From Haloimpatiens lingqiaonensis (GTDB lineage: Bacteria; Bacillota; Clostridia; Clostridiales; Clostridiaceae): DNA of 64,000 bases. Each line of letters opens with the position of its first letter. Position 1 is the first letter of the stretch. Under the pieces are notes generated by a model. The model ran no database searches, had not been told where the DNA came from, and saw only the letters and a list, made by a program, of their open reading frames with translations. The stretch is from assembly GCF_044502415.1 (NCBI RefSeq), contig NZ_CP172402.1; one strand, given 5' to 3'. Made by a program: the position numbers and the translations under genes. This document shows positions 19,031-28,149 of this stretch, piece by piece.

Positions 19031-19474
19031 TTATCCTATAATTTTGAACATAGAGTTGCCTATTTTTACTATATCTCCTGCACTCAAATAGGTTTTTTCT
19101 TCTATGGCTTCATCATTTACAAAAGTACCATTAGTACTATTTAAATCTTCTATTACACAACTATTATTCTTTAAAAATATTTTTGCATGATATCCTGAAA
19201 CATATTCATCTGCTAAAACCAAGGTGTTGTCCTCTTTTCTTCCAATGGTTATCCAATCTCCCATAGGAATCACACTACCCTCTTTCAAAACTTCATTTCC
19301 CTTTATCTCTATAACCTCTAATCCATATTTCTTTCTTCTTCCTTTTTTCCTGCGCCCTGTATCTTTTATATCCTTGTACATTATTTTTAGAATAAAAAAG
19401 ATTATTACGTATATTATAGCTATTATGGCTATAGTAAATATTTTAGATATAAAACTAAATTTACTTAAATCCAT
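19031..19474 (-). CDS. Membrane-anchored FHA-domain protein
   Basis: An N-terminal membrane helix (residues about 8-32) is followed by a basic linker and a C-terminal FHA domain that binds phosphothreonine peptides. The phosphopeptide-binding residues are visible in ITIGRKEDNTLVL, SGYHAKI and LNSTNGTFVN. The frame opens at GTG 19483, but ATG 19474 follows AAGGTGAG and is preferred (147 residues). It heads the operon with the SEDS polymerase and PBP. This implies Ser/Thr phosphorylation-dependent control of wall synthesis, as with FhaB in mycobacteria; the kinase gene is not in the window. Confidence 0.88.
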   Translation of the reverse strand: MDLSKFSFISKIFTIAIIAIIYVIIFFILKIMYKDIKDTGRRKKGRRKKYGLEVIEIKGNEVLKEGSVIPMGDWITIGRKEDNTLVLADEYVSGYHAKIFLKNNSCVIEDLNSTNGTFVNDEAIEEKTYLSAGDIVKIGNSMFKIIG

Positions 19475-19499
19475 GAAACTCACCTTCTTTTTACAAAAT

Positions 19500-19529
19500 A
19501 CAATAGACTAGGCTATACTAGTCTATTGT
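19500..19529 (-). terminator. Terminator after uvrA
   Basis: An 11-bp stem ACAATAGACTA / TAGTCTATTGT with an 8-nt loop, just past the uvrA stop. On the minus strand it is followed by a T-rich stretch (ATTTTG). Confidence 0.65.
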
Positions 19530-19532
19530 AAA

Positions 19533-22356
19533 TTATAACATCTTTTTTAAGTATTGTCCTGTATAAGAGCTTTTCTTATTAGCCACTTGTTCAGGAGTAC
19601 CAAAGGTAACTATAGTGCCACCCTTTTCCCCGCCTTCTGGCCCTAAATCTATTATGTGGTCAGCACACTTTATAACATCTAAGTTGTGTTCTATAACAAC
19701 TACAGTATTACCTGCCTCCACTAACCTTTGTAAAATTTTTATTAATTTATTTACATCATCCATATGAAGCCCTGTAGTAGGCTCATCCAATATGTATAAA
19801 GTTCTTCCTGTGCTTCTCTTTGAAAGTTCATATGCTAGCTTTATTCTTTGAGCTTCTCGCTCCTGACAACTGAGTAGATGGCTGACCTAATCTTATATAT
19901 CCTAAACCTACATCCTCAAGAGTATCTAGTTTATTTTTTATTCTAGGTATATTCTCAAAAAACTCCCTTGCCTCTTTCACAGTCATATTCAGAACTTCAT
20001 CTATATTTTTACCCTTATATTTTACTTCTAAGGTTTCTCTGTTATATCTTTTTCCTTTGCAAACTTCACAAGGTACATAAACATCGGATAAAAATTGCAT
20101 CTCTATTTTTATTATGCCGTCACCCTTACACGCTTCACATCTACCGCCCTTTACATTAAAACTAAATCTACCTGGTTTATATCCTCTCATCTTAGATTCA
20201 GGAGTAGCAGAATATACTTCTCTAATAATATCAAATACCCCTGTATAAGTAGCAGGGTTGGACCTTGGGGTTCTTCCTATAGGACTCTGATCTATATTTA
20301 TTATTTTATCTATATTTTCTACTCCCTCTATAAGTTTATGCTTACCTGGGTTAGCTTTAGAATTATTTAATATTTTATTTACTCCCTTGTACAATATTTC
20401 GTTAACCAAAGTACTTTTACCAGAGCCTGAAACTCCAGTAACACAAGTAAATAATCCCATTGGTACTTCTACATCTATATTTTTTAAATTATTCTCACTA
20501 GCTCCTATTATTTTAATGCTTTTTTCTAATAATTCTCTTCTCTTTAAAGGTAATTGTATTTTCTTTTTTCCTGTTAAATATTGTCCTGTTATAGATTCTT
20601 CACAATTCATTATGGCATTTATATCTCCACAAGCAACTATTTCTCCGCCGTACTCACCTGCCCTAGGTCCTACATCCACTATATAATCAGCAGCCTTCAT
20701 GGTGTCCTCATCATGTTCTACCACCACTAGGGTATTTCCTAAATCTCTAAGATGTTTTAATGTATCTATAAGCTTATCATTATCTCTTTGATGCAGTCCT
20801 ATACTTGGTTCATCTAGTATATATAAAACTCCAACTAAGCTAGAACCGATTTGTGTTGCCAACCTTATTCTTTGGGCTTCTCCACCAGATAAAGTTCCCG
20901 CAGTTCTAGTTAAGTTAAGATAATCTAATCCCACATCAATTAGGAATTTAAGTCTGCTTTTTATTTCTTTTAGTATTTGTTCCGCAATAGCCCCTTCTTT
21001 ATCACTTAATACCAGCTCATCTAAAAATTTTATTTCGTCTTTAATAGCCATATTACAAAATTCAAATATATTTTTGCCACCTACTGTAACTCCTAAAACT
21101 TCTTCCCTTAACCTAGTTCCATGACACTTTGGACAGGGATTATTACTCATGTACTGTTCAATTTCCCTTTTTATATAGTCGGAAGAAGTTTCTAAGTACC
21201 TTCTTTTCAAATTATTTATAAGCCCCTCGAAAGTATGATTATAAACTCCTTCTCTATCTTCTTTTACATAATGTACTCTTAATTTTTCCCCATTCATACC
21301 ATATAAAATTATATTTAAAACTTTAGGATCCAATTTTTCTATAGGAGTTTCTAAAGAAAATTCATATTTTTCACTTAACGCCTTTAATATGCAGTAAGTC
21401 CAGGATTCTTCCTTTAAGCTTCCCTCGCCCAAAGAAATAATAGCTCCCTCCAAAATGCTCTTACTCCTATCGGGTATTATCAAATCCTCATCTATCTCTA
21501 AAAGCGTTCCAAGTCCATCACAATGATCACACTTCCCAAAAGGTGAGTTAAAAGAAAAAGACCTTGGCTCTAATTCTTCTATACTTATACCACATTCTGC
21601 ACAAGCAAATTTTTCACTAAATAAAATCTCCTGTTCCCCTATTACATCTACAATAACAATTCCATCTGTAGATTGTAATGCAGTTTCTAATGAATCTGCT
21701 ATTCTTCCTTCCATGCCCTCTTTCACTATTATTCTGTCAATTACTATTTCTATATTATGTTTTTTATTTTTTTCTAACTTAATTTCATCCTCAACTATAT
21801 CAAATATTTCTCCATCTATCCTTACCCTAACATATCCATCTTTTTTTATTTTATCTAAAGTCTTAAGGTGTTCTCCCTTTCTTCCTCTAACCACTGGAGC
21901 TAATACCTGTAATTTTGTCCTGTCTGGTAAACTCATAATTTTGTCTACCATTTGATCTACTGTTTGCTGCTTTATTTCTTTTCCACATTTAGGGCAATGT
22001 GGGCGACCTATTCTTGCATAAAGCAGTCTTAAATAATCATATATTTCTGTAACAGTACCTACAGTAGATCTAGGATTTCTACTGGTGGTCTTTTGATCTA
22101 TAGAAATAGCTGGTGATAACCCTTCAATGTATTCTACATCTGGCTTATCCATTTGACCTAAAAATTGTCTTGCATAAGCAGACAATGATTCCACATACCT
22201 TCTTTGCCCCTCTGCATATAAAGTATCAAATGCCAAGGAAGATTTGCCAGAACCTGAAAGCCCTGTAAATACAACGAACTTGTCTCTTGGTATTTCCAAA
22301 CTTACATTTTTTAAATTATGAACCTTTGCTCCTTTTATAAATATCTTATCCTTCAT
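19533..22356 (-). pseudogene. uvrA: Excinuclease ABC subunit A, interrupted by a one-base frameshift
   Basis: UvrA is the damage-recognition ATPase of nucleotide excision repair. The whole region would encode about 940 residues, the normal length, but the frame breaks near residue 831. The first part (22356-19828) has both Walker A loops (GLSGSGKSSLAFD, GVSGSGKSTLVNE), the complete first signature (TLSGGEAQRIRLA) and zinc-finger CxxC pairs. It ends with LSGARSSKNKASI. The second part (from about 19855 down to 19533) supplies the second Walker B (ILDEPTTGLHMDD). Removing one C (minus strand; position 19859) restores LSGGEAQRIKLAYELS exactly. Either a real mutation or a sequencing error. It overlaps uvrB by 11 nt. 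Confidence 0.9.
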
Positions 22357-24343
22357 TTTTCCTCTCCATTTTCTCCTTTAATTTTGTTATTTTATCCCTT
22401 AAATCTGCAGCTCTTTCAAACTCTAAGTTTTTAGCTGCTTCTTTCATTTCTTTTTCATATTTCTTAATCAATTTAGCAAATTCATCTTTTGTAAGTATTG
22501 TATTTTCAGGTAAAACCTCATATTTTTCTTCAATATCCTCTGCTATGGCCGTAGCCTCTATAACTTCTCTTATATCCTTTATAACCGTTTTAGGCGTTAT
22601 GCCATGAATTCTATTGTACTCCTTTTGTATTTCTCTTCTTCTATTTGTTTCACTTATAGCCCTTTCCATGGATCCAGTTATATTATCTGCGTACATAATA
22701 ACCTTGCTTTCTGAATTTCTTGCTGCCCTTCCTATTGTCTGTATTAAAGAGGTTTCAGACCTTAAAAATCCCTCTTTGTCTGCATCCAGTATAGCTACTA
22801 ATGCTACTTCAGGTATATCAAGCCCTTCTCTTAAAAGATTTATTCCAACCAATACATGAAATTCTCCTTTTCTTAAATCCCTTATTAGTTTCATTCTTTC
22901 CATAGTATCTACATCTGAGTGCATATAATTGACTTTTATACCTATTTCCCTAAAATAATCTGTCAAATTTTCTGCCATTTTCTTAGTTAAAGTAGTTACC
23001 AAAACCCTAAAGCCTTTATCTATAGTATCCTTTATTCTTGAATATAAATTATCTATTTGTCCCTGTGTTTTTTCTATTATTATCTCTGGGTCCAATAGCC
23101 CTGTTGGTCTTATTATTTGTTCAGCTATATTTTTTGAATGTTCTTTTTCATAATCTGATGGTGTAGCACTTACAAATACTACTTGGTTTAATTTTTTCTC
23201 AAATTCTTGGAATTTAAGAGGTCTGTTGTCAAAAGCTGATGGAAGTCTAAAACCGTATTGAACAAGACTCTCTTTTCTAGATTTATCTCCACCATACATA
23301 GCTCTTATTTGAGGAACAGTTACATGACTTTCATCTATAAATAGCAGAAAATCCTTTGGAAAATAATCCAGCAATGTTTGTGGCGGTGTACCCGGTTCCC
23401 TTCCATCAAATATTCTTGAATAATTTTCTATACCAGTACAATATCCCATTTCCCTTATCATTTCAATGTCAAAATTAGTCCTTTGTTTAAGTCTTTGAGC
23501 TTCTAATAATTTATCCTCTTTTTTAAACTCCTGAAGCCTCTGTTCTAATTCTCTTTCTATAACCGTAATAGCCCCATCAATCTTATCTTTGGATGTGGCA
23601 AAGTGGGATGCTGGAAATATGGATACATGTTTTCTTACCCCTATTATTTCCCCGGTAATGACATCAAATTCCCTTATACAATCTATCTCGTCTCCAAAAA
23701 ACTCTATTCTTATGCCCCTATTGGTAGATGAAGCTGGAAATATGTCTAAAACATCTCCCCTAACTCTAAAAGTTCCCCTTATAAAATTTATATCATTTCT
23801 TTCATATTGTATATCTATAAGCTTTCTAATTATTTCATCTCTTTCCTTAAGCATTCCCTCTCTTATAGAAACTGTTAATTTTTTGTATTCCTCTGGATTA
23901 CCCAGACCATATATACATGATACAGATGCCACTACAATTACATCTTTTCTCTCTAAAAGGGCTGAAGTGGCTGAGTGTCTCAATTTATCTATTTCATCAT
24001 TTATAGATGCATCTTTTTCAATATATGTATCAGTTTGTGCCACATAAGCTTCTGGCTGATAATAATCATAATAAGATACAAAATATTCTACAGAATTCTC
24101 TGGGAAAAACTCTCTGAATTCTGAGCATAACTGTGCTGCTAATGTTTTATTATGGGCTAAAACCAGTGTAGGCTTTTGTATTTTTTCGATTATATTTGCC
24201 ATAGTGAAAGTTTTTCCTGAACCTGTTACCCCTAAAAGAGTTTGAAAATCATGTCCTTTATTTATACCATCTATCAAACTTTTTATAGCCCCTGGTTGAT
24301 CCCCAGTAGGTTTAAATTTAGAATGTATTTTAAAACTCCCCAT
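22346..24343 (-). CDS. uvrB: Excinuclease ABC subunit B
   Basis: DNA helicase-like subunit that receives damaged DNA from UvrA and recruits UvrC. Walker A is GVTGSGKTFTMAN near residue 40. The beta-hairpin that clamps DNA is YYDYYQPEAYV, and the DEAD-like box is FIDESHV. Helicase motif VI appears as QTIGRAARN, and a C-terminal UVR motif (NLEFERAADLRDKI) binds UvrC. A GTG at 24352 also opens the frame; ATG 24343 is better spaced from GAGAGG (665 residues). First gene of uvrBA, with a LexA box between promoter and start. Confidence 0.97.
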   Translation of the reverse strand: MGSFKIHSKFKPTGDQPGAIKSLIDGINKGHDFQTLLGVTGSGKTFTMANIIEKIQKPTLVLAHNKTLAAQLCSEFREFFPENSVEYFVSYYDYYQPEAYVAQTDTYIEKDASINDEIDKLRHSATSALLERKDVIVVASVSCIYGLGNPEEYKKLTVSIREGMLKERDEIIRKLIDIQYERNDINFIRGTFRVRGDVLDIFPASSTNRGIRIEFFGDEIDCIREFDVITGEIIGVRKHVSIFPASHFATSKDKIDGAITVIERELEQRLQEFKKEDKLLEAQRLKQRTNFDIEMIREMGYCTGIENYSRIFDGREPGTPPQTLLDYFPKDFLLFIDESHVTVPQIRAMYGGDKSRKESLVQYGFRLPSAFDNRPLKFQEFEKKLNQVVFVSATPSDYEKEHSKNIAEQIIRPTGLLDPEIIIEKTQGQIDNLYSRIKDTIDKGFRVLVTTLTKKMAENLTDYFREIGIKVNYMHSDVDTMERMKLIRDLRKGEFHVLVGINLLREGLDIPEVALVAILDADKEGFLRSETSLIQTIGRAARNSESKVIMYADNITGSMERAISETNRRREIQKEYNRIHGITPKTVIKDIREVIEATAIAEDIEEKYEVLPENTILTKDEFAKLIKKYEKEMKEAAKNLEFERAADLRDKITKLKEKMERKNEG

Positions 24344-24360
24344 ATCATTCACCTCTCATT

Positions 24361-24372
24361 GAACATTAGTTC
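24361..24372. promoter_or_regulatory. LexA (SOS) operator upstream of uvrBA
   Basis: A perfect GAAC-ATTA-GTTC palindrome. On the coding strand the wider site reads CGAACTAATGTTCA, close to the Firmicute LexA consensus CGAAC-N4-GTTC. It lies about 10 bp downstream of a strong -10 element and some 18 bp before the uvrB start, an ideal position to block transcription. Confidence 0.85.
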
Positions 24373-24381
24373 GATACTTTA

Positions 24382-24410
24382 ATTCTAGACCTTATTTTTA
24401 CCATTGTCAA
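24382..24410 (-). promoter_or_regulatory. Sigma-A promoter for uvrBA
   Basis: On the minus strand a consensus -35 TTGACA (24410-24405), a 17-bp spacer and -10 TAGAAT (24387-24382). Transcription would start next to the LexA box. The remaining sequence up to 24700 is A/T-rich with no further feature that I can support. Confidence 0.8.
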
Positions 24411-24719
24411 CTATATTACATATATATTATATCCTATTCCATCAATTTAAAAAATCATACTACAACTTTACAAATACTAATATAAACAAAAGCTTTTCAA
24501 AACTGAAGAATCAATATGTTTCAATAGTATATCACATATATCGTATTTTATATAATTAATGTATAATATTTAAATAAATATATTGCATTTATAATTTATA
24601 AGTGCTACAATCATATTGTAAATAAGGAACATAAATTTATTATATAGATAATTTACTACATATTTTATTGAAAAATTAATTAAAGCTTTCTAGTTTCATG
24701 TATGGGGGAGGATTGTATA

Positions 24720-24908
24720 ATGGGAAATATTTATGAAATTATGTGCGTAGCTTCAAATTGTTCTTCTTTTAAATCTCAAGACTCTGTGGTAATGTCTTCT
24801 ATAGGAACTCACTTAAGCAAAAGTTGTTCTAAATGTTCACATTGTAAAAATTGCAAATGTGAGTTAGATTTATATGACAAAGTTATTTCTAGTATTGATG
24901 AAAAATAA
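24720..24908 (+). CDS. 62-residue cysteine-rich protein, unknown
   Basis: Not recognised. ATG 24720 follows a very strong GGGGGAGGA, which decides this start over an in-frame ATG at 24702. The protein has seven cysteines: C9, C14 and a cluster C36-x2-C39-x2-C42-x2-C45-x-C47 with histidines at 31 and 41. It ends in an acidic tail. Such spacing suggests metal or Fe-S binding, or disulfide cross-linking as in some spore-coat peptides, but nothing here distinguishes these. It is transcribed divergently from uvrBA and is followed by a terminator hairpin, so it is a stand-alone gene. Confidence 0.75.
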   Translation: MGNIYEIMCVASNCSSFKSQDSVVMSSIGTHLSKSCSKCSHCKNCKCELDLYDKVISSIDEK

Positions 24909-24949
24909 AATTTAAATAAATCACCCTAACAATAAACAACTAACCACCT

Positions 24950-24998
24950 AAAAAGTTAAAAGCATAAGGATATATATCCCTATGCTTTTAACTTTTTA
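24950..24998 (+). terminator. Terminator after the Cys-rich gene
   Basis: Arms AAAAAGTTAAAAGCATAAGG and CCCTATGCTTTTAACTTTTT pair over about 19 bp with a short A/T loop and a T-run. The hairpin is symmetrical and may also stop minus-strand transcripts coming from the structured element. Confidence 0.8.
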
Positions 24999-25015
24999 TT
25001 ATATTAATATAAACA

Positions 25016-25145
25016 GATCTCTAACCTTCACATGGAGTTTTTACTCCAACTGAAGGTTAGAGATCGTTATCCAGGGACGTAGCTGCCGTTAACTCCCGCT
25101 TTGTTAGAAGTGGTAGTGTTACGGCAGGTAGTCATCGGATAAACC
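25016..25145 (-). ncRNA. Putative structured RNA (unidentified)
   Basis: GC-richer than its surroundings and folds compactly. Read on the minus strand: GTTTATCC pairs with GGATAAC; inside it CTGCCGT pairs with ACGGCAG; innermost an AAGTGG-type arm closes on CCGCTT. It is followed by a 15-bp perfect stem (GATCTCTAACCTTCA / TGAAGGTTAGAGATC) containing a GGAGT-AAAA-ACTCC hairpin that could terminate transcription. No ORF lies downstream on this strand; it sits between the 3' ends of the MinJ-like gene and the Cys-rich gene. It could be a free-standing ncRNA, a 3'-UTR element or a mobile palindromic unit. I could not match it to a named family; strand is inferred. Confidence 0.5.
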
Positions 25146-25184
25146 TATGCAATATTTTTTCTAATTTATATTTAGTCATACAAC

Positions 25185-26477
25185 TTATTGATTGTCCTCT
25201 TCCCTTTTCTTGGCTTCATCTAAATATTTTTTAAATTCCTTACCCTTTAACTTAATCACAGCATTATCTTCTGGTACAACTTTGGGCACCATTAAAGCCC
25301 CCAAATCATTCTTACTCACTAAATTATCATATTTTAATTCTTTTAACTCACCGGAAATTTTTCTAGCAGTAAGCTTTATATAGTTTGGTGCATCTCTAAG
25401 TACATCTAGTATATCATTTTCCTCATTTATTTTATTATTGTTAATATTCATAAGCAAATCTCCACTTTTAATTCCCATTTCATCAGCTAAAGAGTTAGGT
25501 ATTACCTCCAGTACCATAATTCCTTCTTCTCCGCTAGCATATATAGCCTTACCCTTAATCTCCATGAACCTTTGAATTAAAATCATTGCTTCGTGACCTA
25601 GTGGAGCAAATATTATAAGAAGCAATTGAGCAAATTCGTTATTTGAACTCACCTGGGAAAATAAAAATAAAACTATAGAGTACAATATTACCCATATTCC
25701 TGAAGAAACGGTTTTTTCTTCTTTACTTCTTGTAAACGTAACGGATTCATACCCTAATATTCCGTAAAATGTTATAGCTGATATTATTAAATTTTTTATA
25801 GTGTTAAAGGGTATATTTTGCTTAACTATAGGCCACCAATTAGGGAAATTTATGCTTATTCCCTCAAAAGAATTAGGATTCATTATAAAAAGTAACGCCA
25901 CTGGCAAAATCCAATATCTTTTTAATAAAAATCCTCCAAATATTGTACCCTTATCATTTTTAAATACTGGAATGGCACCTCTTTTGCCATCCAGTATTAT
26001 CATAATTCCCTCTACAAAATGAAGCACTGCCACTAAAGACATTAGCGCTACTATATCTATTTTAAATAAGTCCAGTGAAGGCTTATTTAAAATTATAGAT
26101 ATTTTTTCAAATATAAAACTCAATAATCCTAAGGCTGCTCCCGAATATGCAAAACATACAAATCTAGGTTTTATAAACATAAATATTATAGATAATATAA
26201 ATATAAAATCTATTAAAGAGTCTTCTCTAAAGGTTATTCCTAAACAAGCTATTATTAAACTTGCTAAAACCGCACCAAATATTCCTATTACTATTTGTGA
26301 TATGGTTAGCTCTAAAGGAGAGTTTATGCTTTTTCCTACTACTATTTTCTGCATCAATGTGATTTTTTTATTCTGCTTGTAAAACATAGCACCTATTAAT
26401 ATTAATACTAAAAGGGACATAGGTTCTACTAAGGCTTTAGCCACAGCTCTAAGCACATAAAGTATTAATGTCAACAT
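25185..26477 (-). CDS. MinJ-like multi-spanning membrane protein with PDZ domain
   Basis: About eight membrane helices (residues 1-300) are followed by a C-terminal PDZ domain (EGIMVLEVIPNSLADEMGIKSGDLL split near residues 320-345). Size and architecture match Bacillus MinJ, which links DivIVA to MinCD in division-site placement. Gene order supports this: ftsE-ftsX-ctpB-minJ-uvrB-uvrA is the Bacillus order, reproduced here. The start follows a GGGGGGG ribosome site. The sequence itself is poorly conserved, so the functional assignment rests on topology plus synteny. Confidence 0.7.
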   Translation of the reverse strand: MLTLILYVLRAVAKALVEPMSLLVLILIGAMFYKQNKKITLMQKIVVGKSINSPLELTISQIVIGIFGAVLASLIIACLGITFREDSLIDFIFILSIIFMFIKPRFVCFAYSGAALGLLSFIFEKISIILNKPSLDLFKIDIVALMSLVAVLHFVEGIMIILDGKRGAIPVFKNDKGTIFGGFLLKRYWILPVALLFIMNPNSFEGISINFPNWWPIVKQNIPFNTIKNLIISAITFYGILGYESVTFTRSKEEKTVSSGIWVILYSIVLFLFSQVSSNNEFAQLLLIIFAPLGHEAMILIQRFMEIKGKAIYASGEEGIMVLEVIPNSLADEMGIKSGDLLMNINNNKINEENDILDVLRDAPNYIKLTARKISGELKELKYDNLVSKNDLGALMVPKVVPEDNAVIKLKGKEFKKYLDEAKKREEDNQ

Positions 26478-26516
26478 TACCCCCCCTTACTAAAATTAAT
26501 GTATTAAAACGTCTAA

Positions 26517-27713
26517 CTACTTACTTTGCATTTTTTCTTTTATGATCTCTAATGCCTTTTGGAATTGCGGATCCTTACTTCTATTATATCCACTCTTTGC
26601 GGTTTCTTCCTTTAACTCCTCTGAATACTTAACTTCTATATCTGGATTTATACCTATTTTATGTATATTTTTCCCAGATGGAGTGTAATATTTTGCTATA
26701 GTCACCTTAAGTGCTGTGCCATCTTTTGTGTCTAGCATTGTTTGAACTACACCTTTTCCAAAAGTCTTTTCTCCTATTAAAGTTCCCAATTTATAATCTT
26801 TTACAGCCCCAGAAACTATTTCAGATGCACTGGCAGTTCCCCCATCAGTTAATACTACTAAAGGCATTCCTATAGCTTCTCCACCTTCTGAAGTATATTC
26901 TATCTTCTTTTTATTTTTATCAACAGTAGATACTATGGTTGATTTTTTAGGTACAAAATTAGAAGCTACTTCCACGCAAGTTTTTAATGAACCACCTGGA
27001 TTTCCCCTTAAATCTAGTATTATACTTTTCATTCCTTTACTTTTTAATTCTTTTAATTTTTTATTAAAGTCCTTAGAAGTATTTTCATCAAACATACTTA
27101 TTTCTATATATCCAATACCACCTTCAAGAACCTCTCCCTTTACTGTTTGAAATTCTATCTTTTCTGCTTTTAAATTCAAACTAAATTCGCCTTTTTTCTC
27201 TCTAAACAAAGTTAACTGAATTTCTCTTCCTACCTTACCTTTCATCATAGACACTGCTTTTTCCAACTGCTCTCCATTTACTGATACACCATTAACTTTT
27301 TCTATAATATCACCACTTACAATTCCCGCCTTTTTAGCTGGTGAATTATCAAAAGCACTTATTATTACTATCTTATTATCCTTAACTCCCACCTGTATTC
27401 CTATGCCTACATAGCTACCTTCTATCTGGCTATTAAATTCTTCAAACTCTTTTTTGTTCATGAATACTGTATAGGGATCCTTAAGAGCAGCAGTCATTCC
27501 TTTAATTGCACCCTCCACTAAAACCTCATCGTCTATTGCACCATCGTAATATTTGTACAACCTATCTCTTACCAAAAACAACTTATTGAACGTAGCTACA
27601 GTATCATCTTTAACCACTACATTATTTTTTCTGCTAAATATGAATCCTGTAAATAAATTAGTTACTATTAACAATGCCGCAGTAACTGATATCCACTTTT
27701 TCTTATTTGTCAT
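26517..27713 (-). CDS. S41 C-terminal processing peptidase (CtpB-like)
   Basis: Secreted or membrane-anchored serine protease. An N-terminal hydrophobic anchor spans residues 6-26. A PDZ domain covers about 90-180 (SPAKKAGIVSGDIIEKVNG). The S41 catalytic core has the nucleophile in GGTASASE near residue 294 and the lysine in GEKTFGKG. In Bacillus, CtpB cleaves SpoIVFA to trigger sigma-K activation in the mother cell. The placement between ftsX and the MinJ-like gene matches Bacillus. AAGAGGTG precedes the ATG. Substrate in this organism is inferred only. Confidence 0.88.
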   Translation of the reverse strand: MTNKKKWISVTAALLIVTNLFTGFIFSRKNNVVVKDDTVATFNKLFLVRDRLYKYYDGAIDDEVLVEGAIKGMTAALKDPYTVFMNKKEFEEFNSQIEGSYVGIGIQVGVKDNKIVIISAFDNSPAKKAGIVSGDIIEKVNGVSVNGEQLEKAVSMMKGKVGREIQLTLFREKKGEFSLNLKAEKIEFQTVKGEVLEGGIGYIEISMFDENTSKDFNKKLKELKSKGMKSIILDLRGNPGGSLKTCVEVASNFVPKKSTIVSTVDKNKKKIEYTSEGGEAIGMPLVVLTDGGTASASEIVSGAVKDYKLGTLIGEKTFGKGVVQTMLDTKDGTALKVTIAKYYTPSGKNIHKIGINPDIEVKYSEELKEETAKSGYNRSKDPQFQKALEIIKEKMQSK

Positions 27714-28115
27714 AATTTACACCTCTTATCTCCACACTTTTAAATACATTACTATATATGAGCAAATTTAATTACATATATTTACGCATACCCCACCAAA
27801 AATCCATTCCCTAGTTCCTAATCCCCAAAAGATAGTATAAAATCTACACTTAGAAATTGATAATTGGGTTTTATATATTTGTAAAATTATGTTACGATTT
27901 TTACTCATTTATAATATATTATACTATTATATATTATTATTAGTATTATAATTTAATATTATTATTATTTTATTATACCATTTTAACATAATTGTAATAA
28001 AGCACCCTTTGTACTTAACTACAGTTATTCTATATTTCAAATTAAAAATATTATAATTTTTCAAATTTCTAGGCAAGAATTAAGCAAATAGTATACTTTT
28101 ACATATATAATAATT
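27714..28115. other. A/T-rich gap between ctpB and ftsX
   Basis: About 400 bp upstream of the peptidase gene with no ORF. It contains a low-complexity run of TATTA-type units around 27908-27976. No clear promoter, operator or RNA structure was recognised apart from the ftsX terminator that borders it. Confidence 0.5.
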
Positions 28116-28120
28116 ATAAA

Positions 28121-28143
28121 AACCCTGGGTTTCCCCAGGGTTA
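28121..28143 (-). terminator. Rho-independent terminator after ftsEX
   Basis: A 9-bp GC-rich stem (AACCCTGGG / TCCCCAGGGTT, 5-nt loop) is followed on the minus strand by TTTTTATAATT, directly past the ftsX stop. Confidence 0.9.
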
Positions 28144-28149
28144 TATTCA

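Noticed and set aside
19533..19790. An independent 85-residue ABC-type protein starting MDEPTTGLH
   Set aside because: It is the tail of uvrA left out of frame by the one-base insertion. It lacks Walker A and the signature, and its apparent start is the TTG inside the Walker B ILDEP.
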